Source of the DNA: Ifrita kowaldi
Taxonomy: Eukaryota > Chordata > Aves > Passeriformes > Cinclosomatidae
Length of the DNA stretch: 64,000 nucleotides
Assembly (NCBI GenBank): GCA_013398055.1
Contig: VZRS01003957.1
Span: 124,001-188,000, forward strand
Reading direction: 5' to 3'
Of this stretch, positions 46,866-60,150 are shown in pieces. Position numbers and translations under genes: made by a program. The notes beneath the pieces were generated by a model. It had not been told where the DNA came from and did no database searches. It saw only the letters and a list, made by a program, of their open reading frames with translations. Position 1 is the stretch's first letter. Each line of letters starts with the position of its first letter.

Positions 46866-47839
46866 CCAGACTGTGAGCACCTACGGGAACTGCAGCTGGG
46901 TTTGTTCCTTCATCAGATTTTCAAGCGTTAGGTGAAGAGGGAAAAGGAGATAAGCAGGTCCCAGCTCCAGGCTTCGATCCTGCATCCTTAATTTTGCTGT
47001 GCAGATCAGAGCATTCCCCTGGGAATGCAGGTGATCCCATCGTGCTGGAGCTCCCTACAAACGGGAGCCGCCAGTGACTTTCCTGGGGTCAGTGGCTGTA
47101 AGGCATCAGAGCTTTGTCAGCTCTGGATCAGGGTTCCAGGCAGACAGGCTTGGGAGGGTGTGAAGTGTTGTTAAACAACTCAGCTGGGTAATTTAGGTCT
47201 AAAACCTGACATCATTAGCGGGATGTTAATTGGAGAATAGGATCTGTCTGGGAGATGTGTTTTTGCACTCCACTGCTGGCAGCAGTCACCACCAAATAAG
47301 AGCTGTGTCATTTTTCACCTTCCTGAGGAGCACATTCCTGAAGTTTCTGGTTTCAGGCAGGTTCTGGTTCTGCTGGAATTGGGAATTACCCGAGTACAGG
47401 TGGATCTGAGCGTGCTGATGTTGGGGAAATTGCACAGATCAGTCTGCCTCCTGCTAGAGCATTGTGCAAAAATCCCCGTGAGTTACCCAAAAAGAGTTTT
47501 AGTAGAGCAAAAAGCTTCAGTTGCTGAGGGGAATTATAGTCCCTAAAGCTGCAAAGCTTCCTCAAAGCTGGTTCTAAGATGCTTTTGAAATACTGGGGAG
47601 GAAGAGCCGAAGTCTTGTGTGAGGAAAAGTTGTCTTAAACCCCGAAAATCCCAGGTTCTCATCAAACATGAGGGCTCTGGGAGAGGGCTGATGGAAATTG
47701 CTTGTTCCAGTTTTGGTGCCATGTGGGAAGAACTATGTGGGGAATGAAGAGGGAAGCAAATACAGTGTGGAGTTGTTGAATACGTTGCTCCCAGGCTTTG
47801 TGGACCTGGGATAATGTGGAATAAGACCTTAAAATAAAC

Positions 47840-47920
47840 CTGGTGTCCCTGCCTGTGGCAGGGGTTGGATTGAGATGGTCCTTAATGCCCTTCCAACCCA
47901 AACCATTCTGTGATTCTGGA
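47840..47920 (+). mobile_element. CR1 LINE 3' tail, plus orientation
   Basis: 'ctggtgtccctgcctgtggc', 'ggttggattgagatggtcct' and CCTTCCAACCCAAACCATTC followed by TGTGATTCTGG. Sense CR1 terminus, about 80 bp. Confidence 0.93.
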
Positions 47921-50900
47921 TTTTAGGATGGGTTGTTTGGGATGTGGATGATTAGGAAGTTTAGTCAAGTAATAATTAAAGACCCTCTGAAGGATATTTC
48001 TTGACTGGGAAAGGCACCACAACTGGCCACCAGACAGGTAATCTGCATCACCTTTCTTGTGGCTTTGTGTGCTTTTAGTACAAATTGTGAATGCAGGAAT
48101 GTGCCACGTTCTTCTCAGCAGCTCGCTCAACTGCAGCCACCTAAAACACATGGATTCCTCTGGAATTCAGCAGCTCTGGCTCAGTCTCCAGAAGGGATCA
48201 GTGCTATCGCTGTTCCCAGGCAGTTCAAGCATAATTCCTGCTGAATTACTCTCTCCAGCAGTGGGATGGTTTATCTGTCTCTTTGTCAGCTCCGTAGAGA
48301 TATCACTGTGTTTTATTTGCTGATGGCCTTGATACACAAAAATGTATTCAGCTGATCCACAAGTTAAATTTCTGTACTCGTGGATATCTCCTCGTTCTCT
48401 TCTCTATTTGCAGGAGAGAATAATGAATATAACAAAATGGGCATGAACAACCAGTTACTAATGGTTAGAAGGAGATGTTGGGCTTGTTGTAGATTTTGTG
48501 CTTATTCAGAGATAAATGCACCAAAATTAGTGATTTTACTGAATTCCCTCTTCTTCCTTCTCCCAGGAAGCAACTGACCAGACCAAAACTACTTGTGATG
48601 TTATTAACTTTTAAAATACAGTCCTGAATTCACACTCCTGCTTAAATGGGTTTGTATTGGGCATCAGAGAGCCCCTGTTGCACTTTTAAAAAGTCATTTA
48701 TGCCATGGTTGGGCTTCATAAGCTTTGACCTCACCAAAATTGTTCCAAGCAATGTGATCACAACCTTGACGTGAGAATTGGGGAAAAAAAATGGAAGAGG
48801 AGAGAAGGGCAGCTGTAAAACAAGCAGGGAAGGTGGGCAAGAGCACAAAACAAGTAAATCCTTTTTTTGTGAGCTTGTGACAATTCCTCTTCGCTCAGAC
48901 CAGATGGAAAGAGCTTCCTCTGCTTTTGTTTTTGAACTGGTTTAATTTGGTAACTACGTGGGCTTTATTTATAGGCTACAGCAATCATGGGCAGGCAAAA
49001 ATAACAGCAGCAACCTGCTTCTCTTCCCATGGATGGCACAAACACGAGGTAAGGCAAGGCTGGGTTCTGGGAGATGTTTAACAGCTGGTTTTGATATGGG
49101 CCGAGTCTGAGACCAGGTATCAGCAGCTCTGGGGAGTGTGACATGGTGAAGTTCCAGCACTTCCCTGCCAGGACAGAAACCTCTTGTCATGATTTAGAAG
49201 TTCAGATCTGCACCTGAACACAGCAGGACTTGAAGGCCTTCAGTCTTTTTAATCCATCTCTTTTTACCTCAGCCCTTGAAAACGGCCCTTACTCCTCTAC
49301 ATTCCTCTGTATCAAACCCAGTGAATCTAGCTGGAAAAACTGGTTTAAAATCAGGCTCGGTGTCTTGTGCCAGTAAAGGGGGAGAAAAACAGGCAAGGAG
49401 GACACTAAAAGTCGCTGTTTGATCACTGAATTGTTATTTTTACACCCACTTCTCTTTGCCTGTGGGACTTGTGCTGGGATGTCTTAATGGGAAGCAGTTT
49501 TCAGGCACTGATCACCCTGAAATGGAGCTGTGCAAAAGCATGAGCAGGGTGAACTGTTCTCAGGAGTATTCAGGAATCACTCTTCTGCCTGAATGTAGTA
49601 AAATTGGCATAAATAGCCTTCAAATGGGGATGTGCCACTACAATAAGAGAATGCTCTGAGCACATTCCGTGTGGTCAATAACAATTTAAAATCAAGTGTC
49701 AATACCCAGGGAGTCGTACCTGTGTGTGTTCAGAGGTTATTCAGGATTTTCTAAGCAAGCATGAGTTTTCAGAAGGCTGCATGTGGAACTCCCACTGAAA
49801 TTACCACTCTGAGATGATTTTTTTCCGTAAAATATGCTCATGATTTCATTTTCATAAAACCTATTTAATTTGCAAACTGATTAGTAAAAATACAAGGGAG
49901 TACTGGGCTATAAAATAGATTTGTTGCTTACATGTTTTTTAATATCTTAGACAAATTTTCAGCAGTTCTTTAAACCGTGCCTGTCATAAAGCAGAACATA
50001 AGAGCTTTTTATTCATAGCTAGTTCAGATAATCACGTGAATTTTTTATGGTCTCAGATATTCTAGATTTACTGCCATTTCCTCAAGTGGGCATGAATTAT
50101 GGGACTGTACATCCCTAGTTCTCCCTGTCCTGTGCTCGGGTAAGGAATGGCCTTGAGACATCACAGCTCAAGAGCTCTGTGGAGGTATCCTTGCATTTTA
50201 GCAGGGATTTTTGGCAAGCTCACAGCTTGCCCTGGCTTTCTCTCCCACATCGGTCACGGCAGAGGACCGGCATGGCTAAGTTTGCTTTTAAATTCTTTTA
50301 AAGTTGGTATTTCCTTGCCTTCTGTACAATCCCTGGCTGAGTTTGGATTCCCAGGCTGTGTCCTGGTGGTGACCAGTGGTGTCTGGTCACTGGTGGTGCT
50401 GGTCTGGAAGGTGACGCACACTCCGTGACTCGGCACTCGGGCAGCTCCTGGGCTTCTTCCCCACATTTTCCTTCCCTGTGTTCCTCTCCACTGAACTTAG
50501 CCACTCTTTTTTCTGAGTTAATTATATACAGATTAGAGTGCAGAATATGAAACGTGTGCCCCTCATGCAGAAATGCTGCTGTCAGTGCAGTGGTTAACTG
50601 GGAAAAAAGGCAGCGATGGTCCCATGAGCTCCTTGTTTGTGAGCTCAGTTAGTACCAGGGTGCATTGAATGCTAAGTGCTGGCCCTCTTAATGAGGAGCT
50701 GAACACTTTCTCTCGTGGTGCTCCTGCCCAGCTGGTTTTTTATGTGTCAGTCCCAGGGAAAGGCACTGATTCCATCCCGGATTAGAATTATCTCGAGCAT
50801 CTCCTTAAAAACACATCATTAATAATGACGGAGTCCTAAAGAACAAACAGTTTTCATCAAGGGCATCGTGACATCCTTACCAAAAAACCCTTTAAAAAGC

Positions 50901-51414
50901 TGATTTAATATCAGCTTTCCCCATCCTGTGAAGGGAGGATGCTTTCAATGCAATAGCACCTTAAACTCTGGGGCAGGAATTTTATTTTAGAACTGCTGGA
51001 ATTAGAACAATTCAGTCTGAGTCTCTGGATTAGCAATCTACATTATGGATTTCTCCTGGAATCAGGGACCCTATGCCACCACTGTATAGCAGAATATCAC
51101 CCTCCAGGTGATAAATTAGTAATACCTGAGCCCTGAGATATTTTCATCTGAGTATGAATTTTTAATGCCAGGAGAAAATCCAGCTTTTAACTTAGAACTG
51201 TTATTTGTACTCAGAGGGACCAGATCATTGTGGACCAGACAGCCAGGCACGAGCAGGCTGGTGGAACACCAAGAGGCATCACACCAGGAGTGAGGAGCTA
51301 CGTTCCTCTGCCTATTTCCTATTTTTACTATTGGTCTGCTGGCTTGGAATTTGACATTAAATTAATCCCATTACATGGCTAGGACATAGTTGCGTATCAT
51401 GTGATGATTTTTAT

Positions 51415-51432
51415 TTCTTTCTTTCTTTATTT
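51415..51432. repeat. (TTTC)n short repeat
   Basis: About four TTTC units ending in TTTATTTTTAG; minor. Confidence 0.7.
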
Positions 51433-52600
51433 TTAGCTAGGAGTTTCTCCATCTAGCAGCCAGATTTTAACCTTGATACATGCAGCATTCCTGGCAGCCC
51501 TGTAAATCTGAGCACGATCCAACACTTAAGCGGAGGGAATAAATTCCCAGTTTATATCAGACGTGACCTGTTACTGGTTTGCCTTCCCTTAGCATTCAGC
51601 TGGGGAAAAAGAAATGATTCTCCGAGGCTGGGAAAAACAGGTCTTCCCAAACTTCCCGCTCTTAGAGCCTAACGAGTTAAATTCTCCTCCGTGCAGGATT
51701 TTAAGCTGCTTAGACACGCAAGGTCAAAGCAAACCGCTCCATTCCCTATTCCCGCTCGTGGCTGAGAGCGGGGCACAGCTCCCTTGGGACAGAGCCCTCG
51801 GGAGACGGTGACATAAGCAGGGAATGTATTCCCTGCTTCCAGCAGTGCAAGATGTCCCTGTTTTGCTGGGGCTGGCGGCCCCCCCGCCTTTCCCAGGCAG
51901 ATCCCATGGAACTGCAGTCCTGCATCCCCTCGCTGCCGTAACTCTCCGTAAACATGGCATTAAGTACAGGCGCTGAGGTCACGGCAGAGGATTTTTACTA
52001 GAGAGGGAGGCAAGATGGAAATGCAGGGCGGGAAGCTCGGGATGCCTTGCAGGATGCAAGGACTGTGACTTTGGGGATGGATCCCTGCAACCTTTTATCC
52101 CGTCCTCCTACGGCGTTTCCACGGCATCCCCGATTTCGGTGTGGTCGGTGATGGTGGCGGGGGACTCGGCTGTGTTAAATCGGGAGAACCCTGCGTGTCG
52201 ATAAGCACAGTTCACTGAATAGCAGCAGCTTCAGTCCCCGAGGAGGATTTTTGGGTTGGCTGGGCTTTTAATGAAGTGCTGTACTGCAAGTTCAGGGATG
52301 AACACATCCCGTGTTCTCCATCGCCGCTGTACGGACACTTCATTAGGACGGCTGAAGTTAATAAGCAGCGGTAGTTCCTCGCCATCAGCCATGTGAAAAG
52401 CCAAAGCACTTCGTGCATCCTCCAAAAATCCTCCAGCTACACCTCTCTCCTCCCAGGCACCGCTGGAAGGGGAGCAGGCAAAGAAACACTGGTATTTTTC
52501 TAGAAGAAAGTCGCGTATCGGGATATTCTCTCCTTATCTGTCACGAAAGTTATTGGATGCAGGAGCTGTTCCCAGGCAGGCAGATACGCTATTGCATAAC

Positions 52601-52619
52601 GCTGGCGCTCAGCGCCAGC
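52601..52619. other. Perfect inverted repeat (9-bp arms, 1-nt centre)
   Basis: GCTGGCGCT, C, AGCGCCAGC forms a perfect GC-rich hairpin within the CpG block. It could be a dimeric factor site or simply a stable structure; its role is unknown. Confidence 0.9.
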
Positions 52620-52674
52620 CTTTCTCCTCATCCCTACGAAGTTTTCCGCCGGCAGAACCAGAGGACGGGGAATT

Positions 52675-52675
52675 N
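52675..52675. other. Undetermined base within the CpG block
   Basis: A single N within a GC-rich stretch, 56 bases past the hairpin at 52601-52619. It probably marks another short assembly gap. Confidence 0.85.
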
Positions 52676-55600
52676 GGGATGGAGCGGTGCACAAAGAGCC
52701 GCGCACAATGAGGGGAGAAGCGCGGAGCCGCCGCTCGCAGGCTCGCTGAGAGCCCTTCGTTATTCCTCTGGTTCCTGTGCGTGGGGATTCATTAATAACA
52801 GAGCCCTCCCTGCTCCCTGCCAGCCACGCGCACCCCGGGTTTCCAGGCGCGCTACGGGAGCAATGGAGCAGCCGCAGAGTGGGTGATGCTGATCCATTGG
52901 GAATTTCAGCGAAGCGCTGGGTTAAAGCTACACGGCTGCCTTTCATTGGGAGGGAAAGTGTTTAAGGTGCTCTAGGAGTAGCTGCTCCCATTTGCTTTTA
53001 AACCTTGCGTAAAATGGATGCAAGTTCAGAGCAAAGCAGTTTGGCAGAGGGGATTGATAAACGTGATAATGCGTGTAAAACTTGAATCCCATCTTTTCTG
53101 CTTTTCTCTCATTTTATGGAGGGTTTAGCAGTGATGTTTTTCATTAAAAAAAAAAAGGTTGGAAGTTAAATGGGTCGTGTGTATTTAACCTGAGTGACAG
53201 ACAGAAAGTGCCATGAGAGGCACGAGAATTGTCCATGTTGGGAAGCGGTGGGTCTGTCTTCCATTCTGAGAATCCCAGGAGTTTTGCTGATCAATAAATT
53301 CTTCTCGGCAGGAAACTCCCCTAACCCAGGTGCCGGCAGGTGTGCGCCACGGAGTTCCTCTGTCACAGCACTGCCTTCAGCACTGATATTGATGAGGGTT
53401 ATTGATTTTGGGGGTCACTGAAGCGACCCCTGATTTGAAGTGGCAGATGAGAGCGGCTGGACCAGCCCAAAATGTTCCACCACGACCCCCACGCCACAGC
53501 AGGCAGGGACAGCCGAGCTGGGCACTGGATGAGTCCAGGCATCCACGGACACGATGCAGCAGAAACACTGGCTCGAGTCCTGGGTGTTTTTCGGAGTTAA
53601 TTAGCTGGAGCAGCCCATTGCAGCACGGAGCTGACGGTGCTGCCGCAGCGGCCGGGGCACCGCGCTGCTGCCAGCCCGGGCACGGGGCTGTGCCGGGTCA
53701 GGAGATCCGTGCGGATCCGGCTGGCACACGGACCTCGGCGTGGAGATGGGCTCACGGAAAGTCCGGCCGGTTAAACCGCGTTTGGCTGGGCAGGACTGGA
53801 TTAGAGCAGTGTTCAGCAAACCAGACGGTCAGCAGAGGGCAGCTCCGCCGCTCTCCCTGTCTGCTACCTGTGCAGGTACTCCCGTTGCCCTCTTCCCTCT
53901 GTTCCTTATCTCTGCTGCTGATCCCTAAGCGAGGGTGCCAGGGGTGTGCCCTCCACATCACCCGCTGCTCTGCCCTGGGGTACGGTCTGTGGCACGGTGT
54001 CACAGCTTCGATCACGCTTTGCATCTCTCATGGTATTTTATCTGAGATTTTTTTTTTTCCAAAGACATTGCTGGGAAGAACTTTAACATCGACCTGCTTA
54101 TTGATGCTACAGCAACCACCACGCTGTTGTTTTTTTCTTTCTGTGTTGTTTTCCAGCAGTGCTGACTCGCTGTATTCCAGGTCCTCTGTGGATTTCTCTC
54201 TACGAAAATAAATGTGGTTTTGGCTGCAGCCTGGATACAGACGTGGGTAAAATTACATGGTAGGGTGACCACGTCTGAAATAACGCAGGCTACTTCCTCA
54301 GAGCAAACAGATCAGTGGTAGGAGATGCTGTTGCTTTTTCACGAGCTGAAAATTTGAGTTTATCCAGCCCATGATTACTGGAAGAAAATACTGTTGCTCG
54401 ATATCCTGAGTGACTTGAAAGGAGAATCTCTCTGACAGAAGCAGCAGTTAAACATCATTCTTGTCTTCTCCATAATGATATTTAGAAGCTGTTGTCTCAG
54501 AGCTGATTAGTCTTGCACAGCATTATGCATATGCCCCACTTGTAAACTCTACAGCATCTTCTGGAGGTTTTTAGGGAATTAGAAAGTACTTTCTGATGTG
54601 GACTGGATTCATGTGTAACTGCTGACACCATTGGTGTACACAGGGCTCTTTTGAATCAGGGTTTGTGAAAAATAAAGTAACTCCTGATTATCATGCTTCA
54701 TGTTACTGTAAAAGCACGTAGAAGTAAATACACTGGGAAATTGGAAATGCTTCATCATCCCATTGGCCAATTTTTTAGCCCTTAAAAATGCTGAGCACAA
54801 CTGTTGAAGAGATGAAGAGAGGGGGGAGAGAGGTTGAGCTTCAACCTGGGACAATGCAAAGAGAAAAGAGACAATTAATTTTAATTGGTTTAGTTTATAA
54901 ATTTATTTCTCGCTAATGGACTGTCCTACCTTCCCAGATTGGCTTTTTCTCCCTGTGTCTGTCAGGGAGGAGTGAGCACTGCTTGGGGTTGCAGAGCTTC
55001 ATTCATGTGACATGTCCAGGTGAAAGTCCTGCCTTGGACTTCTGGGGGGAGTGAGAAAAGCAGGGAGATGGATTTTTAGTGGCATTCTCTATGGAGAAGC
55101 ACAGCAAGGGGCCCTTCTCCCTCACTGCTAATTGCATAATAAATTCGGGGAGTCACCTGTGTGTGTTTAGAAATATTCATCACATACAGCCTGGTGTTAC
55201 AGATTTCAGGTTTTACTTTATATTTTTAAATTATTTTTATTTTACTTTCAGCTTTTGGCAGAGTGTGAGGGGACAGGACATGTCTGGATGGCACTGGGAG
55301 GGTCAGCCTGGCCTGTCCTCCCCACACTCAGGTTTTGGCTCAGGGACTGTTCCCAGTGAATGCTGTGCCTGGGGGGATGTGTGTACTGAGCAGCAGTTTT
55401 TTAGGATTATGCTCCTCTAGAACATGCAGGTCCTACAGTGGAACACTGAAATGTAATTTTTTGGAACAGTCTGTGAAGTCCTTGTGGAGGAAACAAGCTC
55501 TGATGCAGCTCAGGGAAAAGCATGTGGCAGCCAGAGCTCGAGTCAGCTCCCAGGTGTTTCAGGGACCACCAGTGCAGGGAAGGAAGGTGAAAAACCAGCA

Positions 55601-55970
55601 CCAGAGGGATGTTCAGATCTATATTGGATCTACATTAAGGAAATTATTTTAGGAGGCATAATTCAAGTCCCAACACTACATCCCTGAGCTGGGTTCCCAG
55701 GGATATTCCTCATTCTTTAGGCTCAGCCTAATTCATGGCAGAGCTTCCCACCTCAGTTGGACATGAAAGAAGGGTGAAGTTCACTTGATTTGAAACAGAG
55801 CTGTGGACAAGGTTGTGCCTTTTCTCTCTGCAGCCACTTGGGACCAATGCTGTCCTTCTGTCTTTGCTAAAACCAACTATTTCCACTTTGCTGAATGTTT
55901 ATTCCCAGTAATTAGGTGGTTATTTCCATGCCTTTGGATGATAACTGCCTGGCTTTCTGGGCTAAATGGG

Positions 55971-56008
55971 TTATTTATTTATTTGTTTATTTATTTATTT
56001 ATTTACTT
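55971..56008. repeat. (TTTA)n microsatellite
   Basis: About nine TTTA units with one G substitution. Confidence 0.95.
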
Positions 56009-59000
56009 AAACCTGCCATTGGAAGAGAAATGGGAGGATGTTTGTTAAAGATCTCCTCTGCTCCAGCTGAGGTGAAGGCAAACTTGGCTGGAATTTCAAA
56101 TAGGTCTTCATGCAGTCAAATCCTTGGAGGTGCTCCTTGCTTTGGGAGAGGGATATTTTCTGCTTGGCTGTGATGCCAGAGAAATAAAGTCTCTTGGAGT
56201 CACGTTTGGCTGCAGTTTGGGAGATTTCCTGTTAGTGTCTTGCTCCACAAGAAGTCTTTCCCATGAGCTTGGACAATTCGTTTGAGCCTATGCTGATGTG
56301 TGTTCTTTATCTATAAAGTGCTAATTCCACATCTCTTTACTTGGAGGAACATTTTGAAGATAAAGTGGATTTAAGAATATGTGTCTAATACCCATAATAC
56401 CTGTGTGCAGCTGAAATATTAAACAGCTGGTTGAGGGAACTGCTCATTGTGGGTTTTTGCTCGGAGAAGAAAAATGCTGAGTAACCTCATTAGCTCTGAT
56501 AGTTCTTTCTGTGCTTTGTTGGGATAAGAATGAGCAGGATTTGGTTCTCTCTCTCAATTTCCCTTTGTACAGATCACTGGAAGAAAAATATAACAGCAGG
56601 TCTCACCAGCTAAAGCTGAGATTTTGGGTTCTGGTTGAATGCTGTCTCATCAGGAGCCCAAATTGCTGGAGATGTTTCTCAAGAAAATCTGATTTTTCTT
56701 GGGATAGGAGTGGGAGTTTTTTCATATTTTCGCTGTGTTTATAGTTCAGAAAAGTTCCTTTTCAGCACACAGATGTTTTGGGAAAGGAACTGAACTGGTG
56801 GTTGGAAATCCTTGTTTGTTTTCCAAGATGGGGATTCTGAGCTGCTCTCTCATGGTGTGGAATCACTTCCCTGATAAAGATGTTCTCAGTAGGTGCCAAA
56901 TCCTGCCCTGGTTCCATTTTCATGCAGCCTGTGCAGTTGGGAAATAAATGAGGGGCTGGGAGAGCGTGATGTATGAGCCCCTAAATGGCTGCATTTTGTT
57001 CATATTTGAAAGGCAGTTCAGGCTGTCGTCATTACTGATGACTTGTGCTTTTACAGCCCTTCTTTTTGCATTTCAGAAATCCTTTGTGCCCATCTGAATA
57101 ATAAATCACCCTGTTTGATTTGCTCACTGAGAGCAAATGGGAAATTACATCCTTGTTAAGATGTCTTGAGGAACTGGAAGCGTGGGGGAATTTTTTTTGA
57201 AAGGAACATTCTGCCAACTTTGTTAATATTTGGGTTTGTCTCGTTTATTTTGTGACCTTCCCAGATTCCAGGGTTTTCTCTCCAGCTGCTTTATGGCGAA
57301 GGGAAAAAATCCTGCCCTGCCTAAAAATTAAAAATAACAAATCTGGTCATACTTTTGATTGGCTTCAGACAAATGGTTTCAGATTTAAGCACCTAATGAA
57401 ATCTGGGATGAGCATGAATTCCATCTCCAACCTCAAATTATGGGCAGAAAAAAGGCAAATCCAGCAAATAATGGGGCTACTTGCATCTGATTCCTGTTTG
57501 CTCTTTGGTGGAATAATATTTTATTTATACAACATTGATTTCATTAGATGGAGGATTTAATGCAACTTTTCTGTCAAACTGGAGAACATTTGATATTATA
57601 AAGTAATGTAAACTCCCAAAGCCTCAGTGAGGTTTTCTCATTTGAAATATTGAGCTATTTAAAATTTGAACATAGCATCAAAATACAGACTTTTATGTGC
57701 TTTTACATGTTGCCTTCAAGTTGGAAGCCCAGAGAGCAGCCTGCTCCTAGTGCATAATGCTTAACAGAGAAAAACCAAGCTGAAATTAAATGTATTAAAC
57801 AAGTGAAAAATGAAAACCATAAAAAAAATTATGGAAGAGAGAAATAATGAAGAATGCAAATAGAAGTGACTCAAACTCACCACTTCTATTGGTGCTCTGA
57901 GCCTAAACCAAAATTAAGTATTTTGGCCATAATGTTCAGAAATGAACTCTTCAGTGTAGTTTCTAAAATCCCTAAGCAGGTGCCAAAATAAAATTGCTCT
58001 TAATAACTTTGATACATGACAGAGAAATATGATGGCAGTGAATAAAAAAGGGACATAAAGAGGCAGTTTGCAACATCATGGGCGCCTAAAATTTAGCCAT
58101 ATGCTCACAATTTAGAGCTTCCACTCCCTTATTTATTTTTTTCTGAATAGAATGACCTAGAAACTTGCCTTGGGCAAATAAGAATATGCTAAATTCCTGA
58201 TTGACTGTGCAAAGACCTAATTCTTTTATGTATTAAAATGTCTGTGGCTGAGTTTTACCTTAAGAATGGAACAGAAGTTATTTTGAAAAGTCTGGAAATC
58301 CTAAAAGCACAGGATATTTCAAAAAGTTGCGTTATGAAAAATATGGGAAGCCTGATAATGACATTAAATGAGTTTACAATTGACAGCAGAGGCCAAGTGA
58401 AGTCCTTCTTAATCCTTGGTCTGTGGCTCTTCAAAACACAGTGCAGTAAAAGTGGCTCTGTCCTTTATGGCTCGGACACACTGTATTAAAAAACATTAAA
58501 AGCAGCACCACATTTTGATTTCCTTCAATTTTTAAACAAGTTCAGGACTTTAAATATTAATACTTAGCAGTGGTTGAGGAGCATAATTAGCAGCTGCTTT
58601 ATATCCAAGGGGTGTCCATCAGTGTTATGGAAAAGCCCAATAACTGGAAGGGCTGTTGGGGAGGAAAAGGACGAAATCTCTGAAAACCCAGAAAGAAAGT
58701 TATAATTTGATAATGCTGTGGCACTTCCTCAATTTACTTTTGGGAATTCGATGTAATGCCCTAATATTTGAGTGTCTCCACATCCTTCCTTTCTCAGCAT
58801 CCTTCTGCCCAAGCCTGGGTGGGGAAATCTGTTGGCTGGGAGGTGGAATGGCTGCTCCTTGTCTCCAAACTTCACTTCTCCTGACTTTGTGCATTCCCTT
58901 GTGGACGTGCCTTTGCTGCCTGTCCCCACGGCTGTTGTAGGCACAACTTCCATCACTCCCTGTGTGGGGAAAAAGAAATGCCAAAATGAAAAGTCCCATC

Positions 59001-59216
59001 TCATATTTGTTTGTAATTCATCTCCTGTTGGCTTCAGCAGCTGCCTCCTGGTTCTAACACAGTGAAATTTGTGAGCAGCAGCTGTGCACTCCTTTCATCC
59101 CCACCACTGTAGATTTGGAAACCTCAGGAAAATGTAAATCCATCCACCCTGTGCGTTCTTGGGACAGTCTGGGACTTTGTGGCCCCTTCTCAGGAGGGAA
59201 CTTTTCCATCCCTTGT

Positions 59217-59560
59217 CACGGAGTCACAGAGTGGTTTAGGTTGAAGGGACATTAAAGCTCATCCCCCTGCCATGGGCAGGGACACCTCCCACTGTCCCAG
59301 GCTGCTCCAAGCCCCAGTGCCCAGCCTGGCCTTGGGCACTGCCAGGGATCCAGGGGCAGCCACAGCTGCTCTGGGCACCCTGTGCCAGGGCCTGCCCACC
59401 CTCCCAGGGAACAATCCCTTCCCAATATCCCATCCAGCCCTGCCCTCTGGCACTGGAAAGATAAAAGCCTCTCTCCGTCTTTCTTCCAAAGCTCTCTTTA
59501 AATGTTGAAGGCCACAAGGAGTTCTCCCTGGAGCCTTCTCTTCTCCAGGCTGTCACTCTG
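59217..59560 (-). mobile_element. CR1 LINE 3' fragment
   Basis: 'cacggagtcacagagtggtt' then TAGGTTGAAGGGACATTAAA, 'gggacacctcccactgtccc', 'cactgccagggatccagggg' and 'ctggagccttctcttctcca'. Complement of a long CR1 tail; the inner boundary is approximate. Confidence 0.93.
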
Positions 59561-60020
59561 GTGGCCCTTCCCGTACCTCCTGTCATCTGTGGTGTCCTGC
59601 TCAAGCTGTGGAGACTCCATTTATTGATGGAATTCAGTTTTACTTCCCTGTGAGCTGATGGAAATCACACCTTTCCTTGAAGCCTGGTAGGAAACATCAC
59701 CAGGGCTTTGTTTGTGAGCTCAGCTTGTCCTCAGGATGATGAGCTGGGGGGACGAGCTAACGAGGTTTGTTTGGCAGTGTCATTTTGTTATTTCACATCG
59801 ATTACCACACGACAGAGAAGCTCTGCAGCAGCTGATTATCTAAATGAGGGGTTTGGTATCCTGTGGGAGAGCTCCTGGGGACTGAAGGTGGTGATAAATG
59901 GGCAGGTGGTGGCATCATGAGAGCTGACACATCGTGTCACAGACGTGGCTGGTGGCTGGGACAAGGGACACCAAGTCTGAAGTGGGAGGAGAAAAAGGAC
60001 AAACCCATTGTTGTTCTCAC

Positions 60021-60150
60021 TGTAGAATCCCAAACTGGTTTGGGTCGGAAGGACCTTAAAGAGCAACGAGTTCCACCCCTGCCATGGGCAGGGACACCTT
60101 CCATGATCCCAGGTTGCTCCAAAACTCATCCAGCCTGCCCTTGATATTCC
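60021..60150 (-). mobile_element. CR1 LINE 3' fragment
   Basis: TGTAGAATCCCAAACTGGTT then TGGGTCGGAAGGACCTTAAA through 'gggacaccttccatgatccc' and 'catccagcctgcccttga'. Complement of the CR1 tail. Confidence 0.92.

Larger units (their letters stand above)
40663..52079 (-). other. INSYN2A: INSYN2A upstream intron or 5' region, no gene seen
   Basis: This is the region upstream of the INSYN2A coding exon, which presumably contains an intron leading to noncoding 5' exon(s). It is unique A/T-rich sequence with only two CR1 copies (46727 and 47840). I could not identify a noncoding exon from sequence alone. I recognise no protein in the scattered short open frames. Confidence 0.6.
52080..53860 (-). 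promoter_or_regulatory. INSYN2A: CpG-rich block, candidate INSYN2A promoter
   Basis: CpG density rises sharply at 52080-52220 ('tcctacggcgtttccacggc', 'gtggtcggtgatggtggcgg'), 52580-52870 ('gaagcgcggagccgccgctc') and again at 53640-53850. It dips at 52950-53330. No CR1 lies within several kb on either side. It is about 12 kb upstream of the INSYN2A start codon on the minus strand and deep inside a DOCK1 intron, so a nested-gene promoter is the simplest explanation. No TATA box or transcript evidence is used, and the strand is an inference. Confidence 0.55.
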
